Origin: Lolium rigidum
Taxonomy: Eukaryota > Streptophyta > Magnoliopsida > Poales > Poaceae
DNA: 64,000 nucleotides
Direction of reading: 5' to 3'
NCBI RefSeq assembly: GCF_022539505.1
Contig: NC_061508.1
Span: 29,630,256-29,694,255, forward strand
How positions within the stretch are numbered: position 1 is the stretch's first letter; each line of letters starts with the position of its first letter. This document shows positions 34,362 to 47,826 of this stretch, piece after piece. The translations under genes were made by a program, and so were the position numbers. The notes under the pieces were generated by a model. That model worked only from the letters and a program-made list of their open reading frames with translations, was not told where the DNA came from and did no database searches.

Positions 34362-36969
34362 TACACACTTTCTGCGCCTAGCTGAAAGGCGTTAAAGAAA
34401 AGCGCTTATGGGAGACAACCCATGTTTTTACCTACAGTACTTTGTTTTTATTTTGTGTCTTGGAAGTTGTTTACTACTGTAGCAACCCCTTCTTATCTTA
34501 GTTTTGTGTTTTGTTGTGCCAAGTTAAGCCGTTGATAGAAAAGTAAGTACTAGATTTGGATTACTGCACAGTTCCAGATTTCTTTGCTGTCACGAATCTG
34601 AGTCCACCTCCCTGTAGGTAGCTCAGAAAATTAAGCCAATTTACGTGCATGATCCTCAGATATGTACGCAACTTTCATTCAATTTGAGCATTTTCATTTG
34701 AGCAAGTCTGGTGCCATTTTAAAATTCGTCAATACGAACTGTTCTGTTTTGACAGATTCTGCCTTTTATTTCGCATTGCCTCTTTCGCTATGTTGGATGA
34801 ATTTCTTTGATCCATTAATGTCCAGTAGCATTATGCAATGTCCAGAAGTGTTAAGAATGATTGTGTCACCTCTGAATATGTCAATTTATATTGTGCACTA
34901 ACCCTCTAATGAGTTGTTTCGAGTTTGGTGTGGAGGAAGTTTTCAAGGATCAAGAGAGGAGTATGATGCAACATGATCAAGGAGAGTGAAAGCTCTAAGC
35001 TTGGGGATGCACCCGGTGGTTCACCCCTGCATATATCAAGAAGACTCAAGCGTCTAAGCTTGGGGATGCCCAAGGCATCCCCTTCTTCATCGACAACATT
35101 ATCAGGTTCCTCCCCTGAAACTATATTTTTATTCCATCACATCTTATGTGCTTTTTCTTGGAGCATCGGTTTGTTTTTGTTTTTGTTTTGTTTGAATAAA
35201 ATGGATCCTAGCATTCACATTGTATGGGAGAGAGACACGCTCCGCTGTAGCATATGGACAAGTATGTCCTTGGTTTCTACTCATAGTATTCATGGCGAAG
35301 TTTCTCCTTCGTTAAATTGTTATATGGTTGGAATTGGAAAATGATACATGTAGTAATTGCTATAAATGTCTTGGGTAATGTGATACTTGGCAATTGTTGT
35401 GCTCATGATTAAGCTCTTGCATCATATGCTTTGCACCTATTAATGAAGAAATACATAGAGCATGCTAAAATTTGGTTTGCATATTTGGTTTCTCTAAGGT
35501 CTAGATAATTTCTAGTATTGAGTTTGAACAACAAGGAAGACGGTGTAGAGTCTTATAATGTTTTCAATATGTCTTTTATGTGAGTTTTGCTGCACCGGTT
35601 CATCCTTGTGTTTGTTTCAAATAAACCTTGCTAGCCTAAACCTTGTATCGAGAGGGAATACTTCTCATGCATCCAAAATACTTGAGCCAACCACTATGCC
35701 ATTTGTGTCCACCATACCTACCTACTACATGGTATTTTCCGCCATTCCAAAGTAAATTGCTTGAGTGCTACCTTTAAAATTCCATCATTCACCTTTGCAA
35801 TATATAGCTCATGGGACAAATAGCTTAAAAACTATTGTGGTATTGAATATGTAATTATGCACTTTATCTCTTATTAAGTTGCTTGTTGTGCGATAACCAT
35901 GTTTACCGGGGACGCCATCAACTTTTCATTGTTGAATTTCATGTGAGTTGCTATGCATGTTCGTCTTGTCCGAAGTAAGGGCGATCTACACCGAGTTGAA
36001 TGGTTTGAGCATGCATATTGTTAGAGAAGAACATTGGGCCGCTAACTAAAGCCATGATCCATGGTGGAAGTTTCAGTTTTGGACAAACATCCTCAAATCT
36101 CTAATGAGAAAAGAATTAATTGTTGTTGAATGCTTAAAGCATTAAAAAAGGAGTCCATTATCTGTTGTCTATGTTGTCCCGGTATGGATGTCTAAGTTGA
36201 GAATAATCAAAAGCGAGAAATCCAAATGCGAGCTTTCTCCTTAGACCTTTGTACAGGCGGCATAGAGGTACCCCTTTGTGATACTTGGTTAAAGCATATG
36301 TATTGCGGTGATAATCCAGGTAGTCCAAGCTAATTAGGACAAGGTGCGGGCACTATTAGTACACTATGCATGAGGCTTGCAACTTATAAGATATAATTTA
36401 CATGATGCATATGCTTTATTACTACCGTTGACAAAATTGTTTCATGTTTTCAAAATCAAAGCTCTAGCACAAATATAGCAATCGATGCTTTTCCTCTATG
36501 GAGGACCATTCTTTTACTTTCAATGTTGAGTCAGTTCACCTATTTCTCTCCACCTCAAGAAGCAAACACTTGTGTGAACTGTGCATTGATTCCTACATAC
36601 TTGCTTATTGCACTTATTATATTACTCTATGTTGACAATATCCATGAGATATACATGTTACAAGTTGAAAGCAACCGCTGAAACTTAATCTTCTTTTGTG
36701 TTGCTTCAATGCCTTTACTTTGAATTATTGCTTTATGAGTTAACTCTTATGCAAGACTTATTGATGCTTGTCTTGAAGTGCTATTCATGAAAAGTCTTTG
36801 CTATATGATTCACTTGTTTACTCATGTCATATACATTGTTTTGATCGCTGCATTCACTACATATGCTTTACAAATAGTATGATCAAGATTATGATGGCAT
36901 GTCACTCCGTAAATTATCCGTGTTATCGTTTTACCTGCTCGGGACGAGCAGAACTAAGCTTGGGGATGC
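34362..36969 (+). other. 3' noncoding region of the Athila-like element with polypurine tract
   Basis: No convincing gene is seen. The region is related, in reverse orientation, to 3227-5270 and 9674-12099 of the array. The motif CTAAGCTTGGGGATGC occurs three times: 34995-35010, 35054-35069 and 36954-36969. The last is directly before the 3' LTR and is the polypurine tract. Confidence 0.8.
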
Positions 36970-38564
36970 TGATACGTCTCCGACGTATCGATAATTTCTT
37001 ATGTTCCATGCCACATTATTGATGTTATCTACATGTTTTATGCACACTTTATGTCATATTCGTGTATTTTCTGGAACTAACCTATTAACAAGATGCCGAA
37101 GTGCCGATTGCTCGTTTTCTCGCTGTTTTTGGTTTCAGAAATCCTAGTAAGGAAATATTCTCGGAATTGGACGAAATCAAAGCCCGGGGGCCTATTTTCT
37201 CACGAAGCTTCCGGAAGTCCGAAGGAGAGACGAAGAGGGGCCACGGAGGGGCCACACCCTAGGGCGGCGCGGCCCCCCCCTTGGCCGCGCGGCCCTGTGG
37301 TGTGGGGCCCCCGTGCCGCCTCTTGACCTGCCCTTCCGCCTATAAAAAGTCTCCGTGACGAAACCCCCAGTACGGAGAGCCACGATACGGAAAACCTTCC
37401 AGAGACGCCGCCAACGCCGATCCCATCTCGGGGGATCCAGGAGATCGCCTCCGGCACCCTGCCGGAGAGGGGAATCATCTCCCGGAGGACTCTACGCCGC
37501 CATGGTCGCCTCCGGTGTGATGTGTGAGTAGTCTACCCCTGGACTATGGGTCCATAGCAGTAGCTAGATGGTTGTCTTCTCCCCATTGTGCTATCATTGT
37601 CGGATCTTGTGAGCTGCCTAACATGATCAAGATCATCTATCCGTAATTCTATATGTTGCGTTTGTTGGGATCCGATGAATAGAGAATACTTGTTATGTTG
37701 ATTATCAAAGTTATATCTATGTGTTGTTTATGATCTTGCATGCTCTCCGTTACTAGTAGATACTCTGGCCAAGTTTTTGCTATTAACTCCAAGAGGGAGT
37801 ACTTATGCTCGATAGTGGGTTCATGCCTGCATTGACACCTGGGACAGTGACAGAAAGTTCTAAGGTTGTGTTGTGCTGTTGCCACTAGGGATAAAACATT
37901 AGTGCTATGTTCAAGGATGTAGACACTAGTTACATTACGCACCATACTTAATGCAATTGTCTGTTGTTTGCAACTTAATACCGGAGGGGGTTCGGATGAT
38001 AACCTGAAGGTGGACTTTTTAGGCATAGATGCAGTTGGATGACGGTCTATGTACTTTGTCGTAATGCCCAATTAAATCTCACTATACTCATCATGATATG
38101 TATGTGCATGGTCATGCTCTCTTTATTTGTCAATTGCCCAACTGTAATTTGTTCACCCAACATGCTGTTCGTCTTATGGGAGAGACACCTCTAGTGAACT
38201 ATGGACCCCGGTCCAATTCTCTTTACTGAAATACAATCTACTGCAATACTTGTTCTACTGTTTTCTGCAAACAATCATCTTCCACACAATACGGTTAACT
38301 CTTTGTTACAGCAAGCCGGTGAGATTGACAACCTCACTCGTTTCGTTGGGGCAAAGTACTTTGGTTGTGTTGTGCAGGTTCCACGTTGGCGCCGGAATCA
38401 CCGGTGTTGCGCCGCACTACATCTCGCCGCCATCAACCTTCAACGTGCTTCTTGACTCCTACTGGTCCGATTAAACCTTGGTTTCTTACTAAGGGAAACT
38501 TGCCGCTGTGCGCATCACACCTTCCTCTTGGGGTTCCCAACGGACGTGCCAACCACATGCATCA
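36970..38564 (+). repeat. 3' LTR of the Athila-like element, subfamily 1
   Basis: It has the same length as the 5' LTR (1595 bp) and a TATAAAA box at 37341-37347. It keeps CTG or CAG at most places where the 5' LTR has CTCG, CG or CCG. One site is the other way round: CTCG at 38337-38340 against CTG at 31655-31657. Confidence 0.95.
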
Positions 38565-38569
38565 CCGGC

Positions 38570-39074
38570 CTAGAGGCACAAAGGTAGAGCAAGGATCCTA
38601 TCATGGAGCGGTATACCTTTATGTACACATCCTTCTCACCGTCACATGAGCCAAGTTGCCCCTTTACGGGCATGGGTGTCTTCATTGGGCTTGCATTGGT
38701 CATGTTGAATTTCTTGAGCATGTCCTTCACATACTTTTCTTGAGAGATGAAGGTGCCTTTTGCAAGTTGCCTCACTTGGAAGCCTAGGAAGAACTTCAAC
38801 TCTCCCATCATGGACATCTCAAATTTCCTAGTCATCAATAGCTCAAAAGCTTTGTTATGATTGGGGTTAGTTCCACCAAAGATAATATCATCAACATATA
38901 TTTGACATATAAATAGGCCACCCCCTTTAACCCGCTTGGTGAAAAGGGTGGAATCGACCGTACCCATGCAAAACCCAACATGTAGTAAGAAATCCCTAAG
39001 GAACTCATACCAAGCACGTGGAGCTTGCTTGAGACCGTAGAGTGCCTTATGGAGTAAATACACGTGGTTGGGTC
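38570..39074 (-). pseudogene. pol: Copia reverse transcriptase core (segment of the interrupted element)
   Basis: The segment contains KALYGLKQAPRAWYEFLRDF, the active-site motif YVDDIIFGGTN and SLLYLCASRP, typical of the SIRE/Maximus lineage. It is open throughout. Its left end (minus-strand downstream) rejoins 30286 across the Athila-like insertion. Its right end rejoins 47827 across the BARE1/Angela-like insertion. Confidence 0.92.
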
Positions 39075-40848
39075 TGTTGGAGATATGCCCAAGAGGCAAT
39101 AATAAAAGCGGTTATTATATATCTTTATGTTTATGATAAATGTTTATATACCATGCTATAATTGTATTAACCGAAACATTGATACATGTGTGATATGTAA
39201 ACAACAAAGAGTCCCTAGTACGCCTCTTAACTAGCTTGTTGATTAATGGATGATTAGTTTCATAATCATGAACATTGGATGTTATTAATAACAAGGTTAT
39301 ATCTTTATATGAATGATGTAATGGACACACTCAATTAAGCGTAGCATAAGATCACGTCATTAAGTTAATTGCTATAAGCTTTCGATACATAGTTACCTAG
39401 TCTTTATGACCATGAGATCATGTAAATCACTTATACAGGAAAGGTACTTTGATTACATCAAATGCCACTGCGTAAATGGGTGGTTATAAAGGTGGGATTA
39501 AGTATCCGGAAAGTATGAGTTGAGGCATATGGATCAACAGTGGGATTTGTCCATCCCGATGACGGATAGATATACTCCGGGCCCTCTCGGTGGAATGTCG
39601 TCTATTGTCTTGCAAGCATATGAATAAGTTCATAAGAGACCACATACCATGGTACGAGTAAAGAGTACTTGTCGGAGACGAGGTTGAACAAGGTATAGAG
39701 TGATACCGATGATCAAACCTCGGACAAGTAAAATATCGCGTGACAAAGGGAATTGGTATCGTATGTGAATGGTTCATTCGATCACTAAGTCATCGTTGAA
39801 TATGTGGGAGCCATTATGGATTTCCAGATCCCGCTATTGGTTATTGGTCAGAGAGAGTTCTCACCCATGTCCACATAGTTCGCGAACCGTAGGGTGACAC
39901 ACTTAAGGTTTGATGTTGAAATGGTAGAACTTGAATATGGAATGGAGTTCGAAGTATTGTTCGAAGTCTCGGATGGGATCCCGGACATCACGAGGAGTTC
40001 CGGAATGGTCCGGAGAATAAGATTCATATATAGGAAGTCATTTTACAAGTTTGAAAATGATCCGGTGATTTTACGGAAGGTTCTAGAAGGTTCTAGAAAA
40101 TTCCGGAAGGAATCACTAAGGAAGGAGGAGTCCCGGAGGGACTCCACCTCCCCATGGCCGGCCAACCCTAGAGGGGGGAGTCCAAGGTGGACTCCACGCT
40201 AAGGGGGCCGGCCACCCCCCCACATGGAAGGGGGGAATCCCACTTGAGGTGGGAGTCCCACCATGGGTAGGTTTCCCTACTACATGGAAGGTTCTTGTGT
40301 TGGGGTCTTATTCGAAGACTTGTAGTCCAACACTTGGGGATCCACCTATATAATGAGGGGCATAGGGGAGGGGGCCGGCCACCACAAAGCCACAAGCTGG
40401 CTGCACCCCTTGAGGCCGGCCACCCCCTCTCCCAAACCCTAGCCGCCCCCTCTCCTCCACCTCTCCCGTACACTTAGCGAAGCTCCGCCGGAGTTCTCCA
40501 TCGCCACCGCCACCACGCCGTCGTGCTGCCGGATTCAAGGAGGAGCTACTACTTCCGCTGCCCGCTGGAACGGGGAGAAGGACGCCGTCTTCATCAACAC
40601 CGAACGTGTGACCGAGTACGGAGGTGCTGCCCGATCGTGGCACCGTGATCAAGATCTTCTACGCGCTTTTGCAAGCGGCAAGTGATCGTCTACCGCAGCA
40701 ACAAGAGCCTCATCTTGTAGGCTTTGGAAATCTTCAAGGGTGAGTCTCGATCATTTCCTCGTTGCTCCCGTCTTCTAGATTGCATCTTGGCTTGGATTGC
40801 GTTCTCGCGGTAGGAAATTTTTTGTTTTCTATGCAACGAATCCCTACA
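39075..40848 (+). repeat. 5' LTR of the BARE1/Angela-like element
   Basis: TG...CA termini; TATATAAT at 40347-40354. Differences from the 3' LTR are mostly C/T transitions, plus a few CAG-type changes (for example CGG against CAGG near 39674). Confidence 0.95.
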
Positions 40849-40850
40849 AG

Positions 40851-40862
40851 TGGTATCGAGCC
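40851..40862 (+). promoter_or_regulatory. Primer-binding site, initiator tRNA-Met, with a missing base
   Basis: The sequence reads TGGTATCGAGCC where Copia elements normally have TGGTATCAGAGCC. One base of CAG is missing (CG at 40857-40858). This is another CAG-to-CG anomaly and may not be real. Confidence 0.8.
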
Positions 40863-42049
40863 GTGTACTGTGCATAGATGGTTGCACGAGTAGAACACAA
40901 TGGTTTTGTGGGCGTTGATGCTCTTGTTGTCTTTAGTTTGAGTACTTTGCATCTTTGTGGCATAGTGGGATGAAGCGGCTCGGACTAACTTTACATGACC
41001 GCGTTCATGAGACTTGTTCCTCGTTCGACATGCAACTTGTATTGCATAAGAGGCTTTGCGGGTGTCTGTCTCTCCTACTATAGTGAATATTTAATTTACT
41101 CTTCTATTGACAACACTAGTATCATCGTTGTGGTTCATGTTCGTAGGTAGATTAGATCTCTCTCGAAAACCCTAAACCACGTAAAATATGCAAACCAAAT
41201 TAGAGACGTCTAACTTGTTTTTGCAGGGTTTGGTGATGTGATATGGCCATAATGTGATGATGAATATGTATGAGATGATCATTATTGTATTGTGGCAACC
41301 GGCGGGAGCCTTATGGTTGTCTTTAAATTTCATGTTGAGTAGTATTTCAAAGTAGTTGTAATAGTTGCTACATGAGGTGAACAACCATGAAGACGGCACC
41401 ATGGACCTTGACGCTACGCCGACGATGATGGAGATCATGCCCGAAGATGATGGAGATCTTGTCCGTGCTTTGGAGATGAAGATCAAAGGCGCAAAGACAA
41501 AAGGGCCATATCATATCACATATGAACTGCATGTGATGTTAATCCTTTTATGCATCTTATTTTGCTTAGATCGCGATGGTAGCATTATAAGATGATCCCT
41601 CACTAAAATATCAAGATAATAAAGTGTTCATCCTTAGTAGCACCGTTGCCAAGACTTGTCGTTTCGAAGCATCTCGTGATGATCGGGTGTGATATAATCA
41701 ACAAGTGCATACAACGGGTGCAAGCCAGTTTTGCACATGCGGATACTAAGGTGGCCTTGACGAGCCTAGCATGTACAGACATGGTCTCGGAACACGTGAT
41801 ACCGAAAGGTAGAGCATGAATCATATGATTGATATGATGGACACTTTGAGTGTTCGCCATTGAAATTACATCTTGTCTCGTGATGATCGGACTTAGGTGT
41901 GGTGGATTTGGTTCGTGTGATCACTAAGACAATGCGAGGGATATTGTTTTGAGTGGGAGTTCACCTAGATTTTTAATTATGTTGAATTAAAATTTGAACT
42001 CAATTTGTCATAAACTTAGTCTAAACTATTGCAAATATATGTTGTAGAT
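40863..42049 (+). other. Untranslated leader of the BARE1/Angela-like element
   Basis: A leader of about 1.2 kb without a convincing coding region. A short open stretch (41365-41595) is present but lacks protein features. Long leaders of this kind are normal for the BARE1/Angela family. Confidence 0.7.
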
Positions 42050-42906
42050 ATGGCGTCCCCAATCAATTTTAACCAGTTCCTAGAGAAAGAAAAGCTTAAG
42101 AGCAATGGTAGCAACTTCACCGACTGGTTCCGTCATGTGAGGATCTTCCTCGCTGGCGGAAATCTGCAATATGTGCTTGATGCACCGCTAGGTGACCCTC
42201 CCGCGAAACTGAAACCGATGAAGTAAAGAATGTTTACGCAACTCGGAAAGCTCGGTACTCTCAAGTTCGGTGTGCCATCCCGTGCGGTCCGGAAGCCGAT
42301 CTTCAAAAACGTTTTGAGCACCACGATCCTCATGAGTTGGTCAATGAGCTGAAAGCTATATTTGAAACTCATGCGGCCGTGGAATGCTATGAAGCATCGA
42401 AACACTTCTTCGACTGCATGATGGAAGAAGGCAGCTCCGTTAGTGAGCACATGCTCGTTATGACCGGGCATGCGAAGAAACTCGGTGACTTGGGAATAGT
42501 GATTCCTAACAGACTGGGGATTAATCGTGTCCTTCAATCACTGCCACCTAGTTACAAGAACTTTGTGATGAACTACAATATGCAGAACATGAACAAAGAG
42601 TTACCTGAACTCTTTGGCACGCTAAAAACTGCTGAGATTGAGATCAAGAAAGAGCACCAAGTGTTGATGGTCAACAAGACCACCAGTTTCAAGAAACAGG
42701 GCAAGTCTAAGGGAAAATTCAAGAAGGGTGGAAAGAAAGCTGCCACGCCTCCTATGAAACCTAAGAACGGCCCTAAGCCTGATGCTGAGTGCTATTACTG
42801 CAAGGAGAAGGGACACTGGAAGCGTAATTGCTCCAAGTATCTGGCTGATCGAAGAGCGGCCTTGTCAAGAAGAAGAAAGAAGGTATATCCGATATACATG
42901 TTATAG
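42050..42906 (+). pseudogene. gag: Gag of the BARE1/Angela-like element, frame interrupted
   Basis: It starts MASPINFNQFLEKEKLKSNG, followed by the FTDWF motif of Copia gag (UBN2-type). After a frame break near 42214 the gag core continues (from 42337: NELKAIFETHAAVECYEASK). The CCHC zinc knuckle is CYYCKEKGHWKRNC (about 42790-42831). The break at 42214-42215 is explained by CAG read as CG. A second at 42850-42851 (CTG read as CG) throws the C-terminus out of frame. Gag and pol form one reading frame in this family. Confidence 0.88.
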
Positions 42907-45900
42907 ATGTTTATCTCACTCGGTTCTCGTACTAGTACCGGGTATTTGATACTGGTTCGGTTGCTCATATTTGTAACTCGAAACAGGAACTAAAGAATAA
43001 ACGAAGACTACTGAAAGATGAAGTGACGATGCGCGTTGGAAACGGATCCAAAGTCGATGTGATCGCTGTTGGCACACTTCCTCTACATCTACCTTCGGGA
43101 TTAGTTTTAAGCCTAAATAATTGTTATTTTGTACCCGTGTTGAGCATGAACATTATATCTGGATCTTGTTTAATGCAAGACGGTTATTCATTCAAGTCCG
43201 AGAATAATGGTTGTTCTATTTTTATGAATAATATCTTTTATGGTCGAGCACCTGAAAAGAATGGCTTATTTCTGTTAGATCTCGATAGTAGTGATACACA
43301 TATACATAACATTGATGCTAAGAGAATTAAATTGAATGATAATTCCACTTATATGTGGCACTGTCGTCTTGGTCATATTGGAGTGAAAGGCAAGAAGAAA
43401 CTCCATACCGATGGATTACTTGAATCACTTGACTTTGAGTCACTTGATAGATGTGAAGCATGTCTGATGGGAAAAATGACTAAGACTCCATTCTCTAGTA
43501 TGATGGAGCGAGCTACTGACTTATTGGAAATCATACATACCGATGTGTGCGGACCAATGAGTGTAGCATCGCGCGGTGGTTATCGTTATGTTCTAACCTT
43601 CACAGATGATCTGAGTAGATATGGGTATATCTATTTCATGAAACATAAATCCGAAACTTTCGAGAAGTTTAAGGAATTCCAAAGTGAAGTAGAAAATCAA
43701 TGTAACAAGAAGATTAAATTTCGACGATCTGATCGCGGAGGTGAATATCTGAGTTATGAGTTTGGCATGCATTTAAAGAAATGCGGAATACTTTCACAAT
43801 TGACACCGCCGGGAACACCTCAACGAAACGGTGTGTCCGAACGTTGTAATCGAACTCTCTTAGATATGGTTTGTTCTATGATGTCTCTTACTGATTTGCC
43901 GTTATCGTTTTGGAGTTATGCATTAGAGACAGCCGCATTCACTTTAAATAGAGCACCATCAAAATCCGTAGAAACGACACTGTATGAATTATGGTTTAAT
44001 AAGAAACCTAAGCTGTCATTCCTTAAAGTTTGGGGTTGCGAAGCCTATGTAAAGAAGTTACAACCGGACAAGCTAGAACCCAAAGCGGAGAAATGCGTCT
44101 TCATAGGATACCCTAAGGAAACTATAGGGTACACTTTCTATCACAGATCCGAAGGCAAAATCTTTGTTGCTAAGAACGGAACCTTTCTTGAGAAAGAATT
44201 TCTCACTAAAGAAGTGACTGGAAGAAAAGTAGAACTCGATGAGATTGATGATCTTTACTCGTTGATCAGAGTAGCGCAGTACCGGAAGCTGTTCCTGTGC
44301 CGCCTACACCAGCAACAGAGGAAGCTAATGATAATGATCATGAAACTTCGAACGAGAAAGCTACTGAACCTCGCAGATCGACAAGGGAACATACCACTCC
44401 TGATTGGTATGATCCTTGTCTAAATGTCATGATTGTGGACAACAATGATGAAGACCCTGTGACGTATGAAGAAGCAATGATGAGCCCAGATTCCAACAAA
44501 TGGCAAGAAGCCATGAAATCCGAAATGGGATCCATGTATGATAACAAAGTGTGGACTTTGGTAGACTTACCTGATAGCCGCAAGGCTGTTGAGAATAAAT
44601 GGATCCTCAAGAGAAAAACAGATGCCGATGGTAATATTACTGTCTATAAAGCTCGACTTGTCGCAAAGGGTTTCCGACAAATTCAAGGTGTTGACTACGA
44701 TGAGACTTTCTCACCTGTAGCGAAGCTAAAATCTGTGAGGATTTTGTTAGCAATAGCTGCATTTTTCGATTATGAGATTTGGCAGATGGATGTCAAAACG
44801 GCGTTCCTTAATGGAGACATTGAGGAAGAGTTGTATATGGTACAACCCAAAGGTTTTGTCGATCCTAAAAATACTAACAAAGTATGCAAACTTCAGCGTT
44901 CAATTTATGGACTAAAGCAAGCATCGAGAAGTTGGAACCGACGTTTTGATAAGGTGATCAAAGACTTCGGGTTTATACAGTGTCATGGAGAGGCCTGTAT
45001 TTACAAGAAAGTGAGTGGGAGCTCTGTAGCATTCCCGATATTATATGTAGATGACATATTATTGATTGGGAATGATATAGAACTATTAAGCAGTGTAAAA
45101 GGTTATTTGAATAATAGTTTTTCAATGAAAGACCTTGGTGAAGCATCGTATATATTAGGCACCAAGATTTATAGAGATAGATCAAGACGCCTAATAGGGC
45201 TATCACAGAGTACATGCCTGGACAAGATTCTAAAGAAGTTTAGAATGGACGAAAGTAAGAAAGGGTACTTACCTATGTTACCAGGCAAGGTCTTGAGTAA
45301 GACTCAAGGACCGGCTACGGCAGAAGAAAGAGAAAGGATGAGTCAGATCCCCTATGCCTCGGCAGTAGGCTCTATCATGTATGCCATGCTATGTACTAGA
45401 CCGGATATAGCACATGTTGTTAGTTTGACTAGCAGATATCAAAGTGATCCAGGAATGGAACACTGGACAGTGGTCAAGAATATCCCGAAGTACTTGAAAA
45501 GAACTAAGGATATGTTTCTTTGTTATGGAGGTGACCAAGAGCTCGTTGTAACAAGTTACACCGATGCAAGTTGGAACACCGATCCCGATGACTCTAAGTC
45601 ACGATCCGGGTACGTGTTTATATTGAATGGTGCTGCAGTAAGCTGGGCAAGCTCGAAGCAGGTGCACGGTGGCGAAGTCTTAAACATAATCGAGTACATA
45701 GCGGCTTCGCAGGCTTCATCGAAGCGGTATGGATGAAGAGGTTCATTGTAGAGCTCGGTGTGGTTCCTAGTGCATTGGACCCACTAGTCATCTACTGTGA
45801 CAACATGGGAGCCATCGCCAATGCACAAGAACCAAGGTCACACAAGAGGCTGAAGCATATCAAGCTGCGTTATCACTCGAAGATGGAGAAGTAAAGATTT

Positions 45901-46011
45901 GCAAAGTACACACTGATCTGAATGTAGCAGATCCGTTGACTAAAGCTCTCCCTAGGGCAAAGCATGACCAACACCAGAATGCCATGGGTGTTAGGTACAT
46001 TACAATGTAAT
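42907..46011 (+). pseudogene. pol: Pol of the BARE1/Angela-like element: protease, integrase, RT, RNase H
   Basis: The protease motif is around DTGSVAHICNS (about 42948-42980). GAG-pre-integrase with the HHCC finger (HCRLGHIG, then CEACLMGK) is at about 43360-43475. The integrase core has D (HTDVCGP), D (SDRGGEY) and E (NGVSERCNR) at about 43540-43850. RT with YVDDILLIGND is at about 45046, and RNase H with SYTDASWNTD at about 45560. HTDLNVADPLTKALPRAKHD follows, with the stop TAA at 46009-46011. Breaks lie at 42919-42922 (CTCG), 42939-42940 (CG), 44260-44261 (CG) and 45720-45721 (CG), all CTG-type sites. A short in-frame segment near 45875 also seems to be missing. Confidence 0.9.
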
Positions 46012-46043
46012 CTAGATTATTGACTCTAGTGCAAGTGGGATAC

Positions 46044-47821
46044 TGTTGGAGATATGCCCAAGAGGCAATAATAAAAGTGGTTATTATATATCTTTATGTT
46101 TATGATAAATGTTTATATACCATGCTATAATTGTATTAACCGAAACATTGATACATGTGTGATATGTAAACAACAAAGAGTCCCTAGTATGCCTCTTAAC
46201 TAGCTTGTTGATTAATGGATGATTAGTTTCATAATCATGAACATTGGATGTTATTAATAACAAGGTTATATCATTATATGAATGATGTAATGGACACACC
46301 CAATTAAGCGTAGCATAAGATCACGTCATTAAGTTAATTGCTACAAGCTTTCGATACATAGTTACCTAGTCCTTATGACCATGAGATCATGTAAATCACT
46401 TATACCGGAAAGGTACTTTGATTACATCAAACGCCACTGCGTAAATGGGTGGTTATAAAGGTGGGATTAAGTATCCGGAAAGTATGAGTTGAGGCATATG
46501 GATCAACAGTGGGATTTCTCCATCCCGATGACGGATAGATATACTCTGGGCCCTCTCGGTGGAATGTCGTCTATTGTCTTGCAAGCATATGAATAAGTTC
46601 ATAAGAGACCACATACCACGGTACGAGTAAAGAGTACTTGTCAGGAGACGAGGTTGAACAAGGTATAGAGTGATACCGATGATCAAACCTCGGACAAGTA
46701 AAATATCGCCTGACAAAGGGAATTGGTATCGTATGTGAATGGTTCATTCGATCACTAAGTCATCGTTGAATATGTGGGAGCCATTATGGATCTCCAGATC
46801 CCGCTATTGGTTATTGGGTCGGAGAGAGTTCTCACTCATGTCCACATAGTTCGCGAACCGTAGGGTGACACACTTAAGGTTTGATGTTGAAATGGTAGAA
46901 CTTGAATATGGAATGGAGTTCGAAGTATTGTTCGAAGTCTCATATGGGATCCCGGACATCACGAGGAGTTCCGGAATGGTCCGGAGAATAAGATTCATAT
47001 ATAGGAAGTCATTTTATAAGTTTGAAAATGATCCGGCGATTTTACGGAAGGTTCTAGAAGGTTCTAGAAAAGTCCGGAAGGAATCACTAAGGAAGGAGGA
47101 GTCCCGGAGGGACTCCACCTCCCCATGGTCGGCCGACCCTAGAGGGGGGAGTCCAAGGTGGACTCCACCTAAGTGGGCCGGCCACCCCTCCCCCACATGG
47201 AAGGGGGGAATCCCACTTGAGGTGGGAGTCCCACCTTGGGTAGGTTTCCCTACTACATGGAAGGTTCTTGTGTTGGGGTCTTATTTGAAGACTTGTAGTC
47301 CAACACTTGGGGATCCACCTATATAATGAGGGGCATAGGGAAGGGGGCCGGCCACCACAAAGCCACAAGCTGGCCGCACCCCTTGAGGCTAGCCACCCCC
47401 TCTCCCAAACCCTAGCCGCCCCCTCTCCTCCACCTCTCCCGCACGCTTAGCGAAGCTCCGCCGGAGTTCTGCATCGCCACCGCCACCACGCCGTCGTGCT
47501 GCCGGATTCAAGGAGGAGCTACTACTTCCGCTGCCCGCTGAAACGGGGAGAAGGACGTCGTCTTCATCAACACCGAACGTGTGACTGAGTACGGAGGTGC
47601 TTCCCGATCGTGGCACCGTGATCAAGATCTTCTACGCACTTTTGCAAGCGGCAAGTGATCGTCTACCGCAGCAACAAGAGCCTCACCTTGTAGGCTTTGG
47701 AAATCTTCAAGGGTGAGTCTCGATCATCTCCTGGTTGCTCCCGTCTTCTAGATTGCATCTTGGATTGGATTGCGTTCTCGCGGTAGGAAATTTTTTGTTT
47801 TCTATGCAACAAATCCCTACA
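46044..47821 (+). repeat. 3' LTR of the BARE1/Angela-like element
   Basis: It starts TGTTGGAGATATGCCC directly after the purine-rich GCAAGTGGGATAC. TATATAAT at 47320-47327. It ends CCCTACA before GGGTC. Confidence 0.95.
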
Positions 47822-47826
47822 GGGTC

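Larger units (their letters stand above)
30287..38564 (+). mobile_element. Athila-like Gypsy element without RT or integrase (8.3 kb)
   Basis: It has perfect CCGGC duplications, two 1595-bp LTRs (30287-31881 and 36970-38564), two tRNA-Asp primer sites, a gag-protease region (32210-34361), a 2.6-kb 3' noncoding region and a polypurine tract (36954-36969). The protease motif CDLGASISVMP and the tRNA-Asp primer fit the Athila lineage. No reverse transcriptase, RNase H, integrase or envelope is seen, so it is non-autonomous. Nearly all differences between its LTRs fall on CTG or CAG sites and may be sequence errors, so the insertion may be very young. Confidence 0.92.
39075..47821 (+). mobile_element. 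BARE1/Angela-like Ty1/Copia element (8.7 kb), complete with both LTRs
   Basis: It has perfect GGGTC duplications (39070-39074 and 47822-47826) and LTRs of 1774 and 1778 bp starting TGTTGGAGATATGCCC and ending CCCTACA. There is a long leader, then gag, integrase, RT and RNase H in Copia order. All domains are present. The reading frames break at several places, and most of those breaks sit at CTG or CAG sites, so the element may be less damaged than it looks. Confidence 0.95.

Noticed and set aside
41365..41595. 76-codon ORF in the leader of the BARE1/Angela-like element
   Set aside because: It lies in the untranslated leader, has no recognisable motif, and such short frames are expected by chance.
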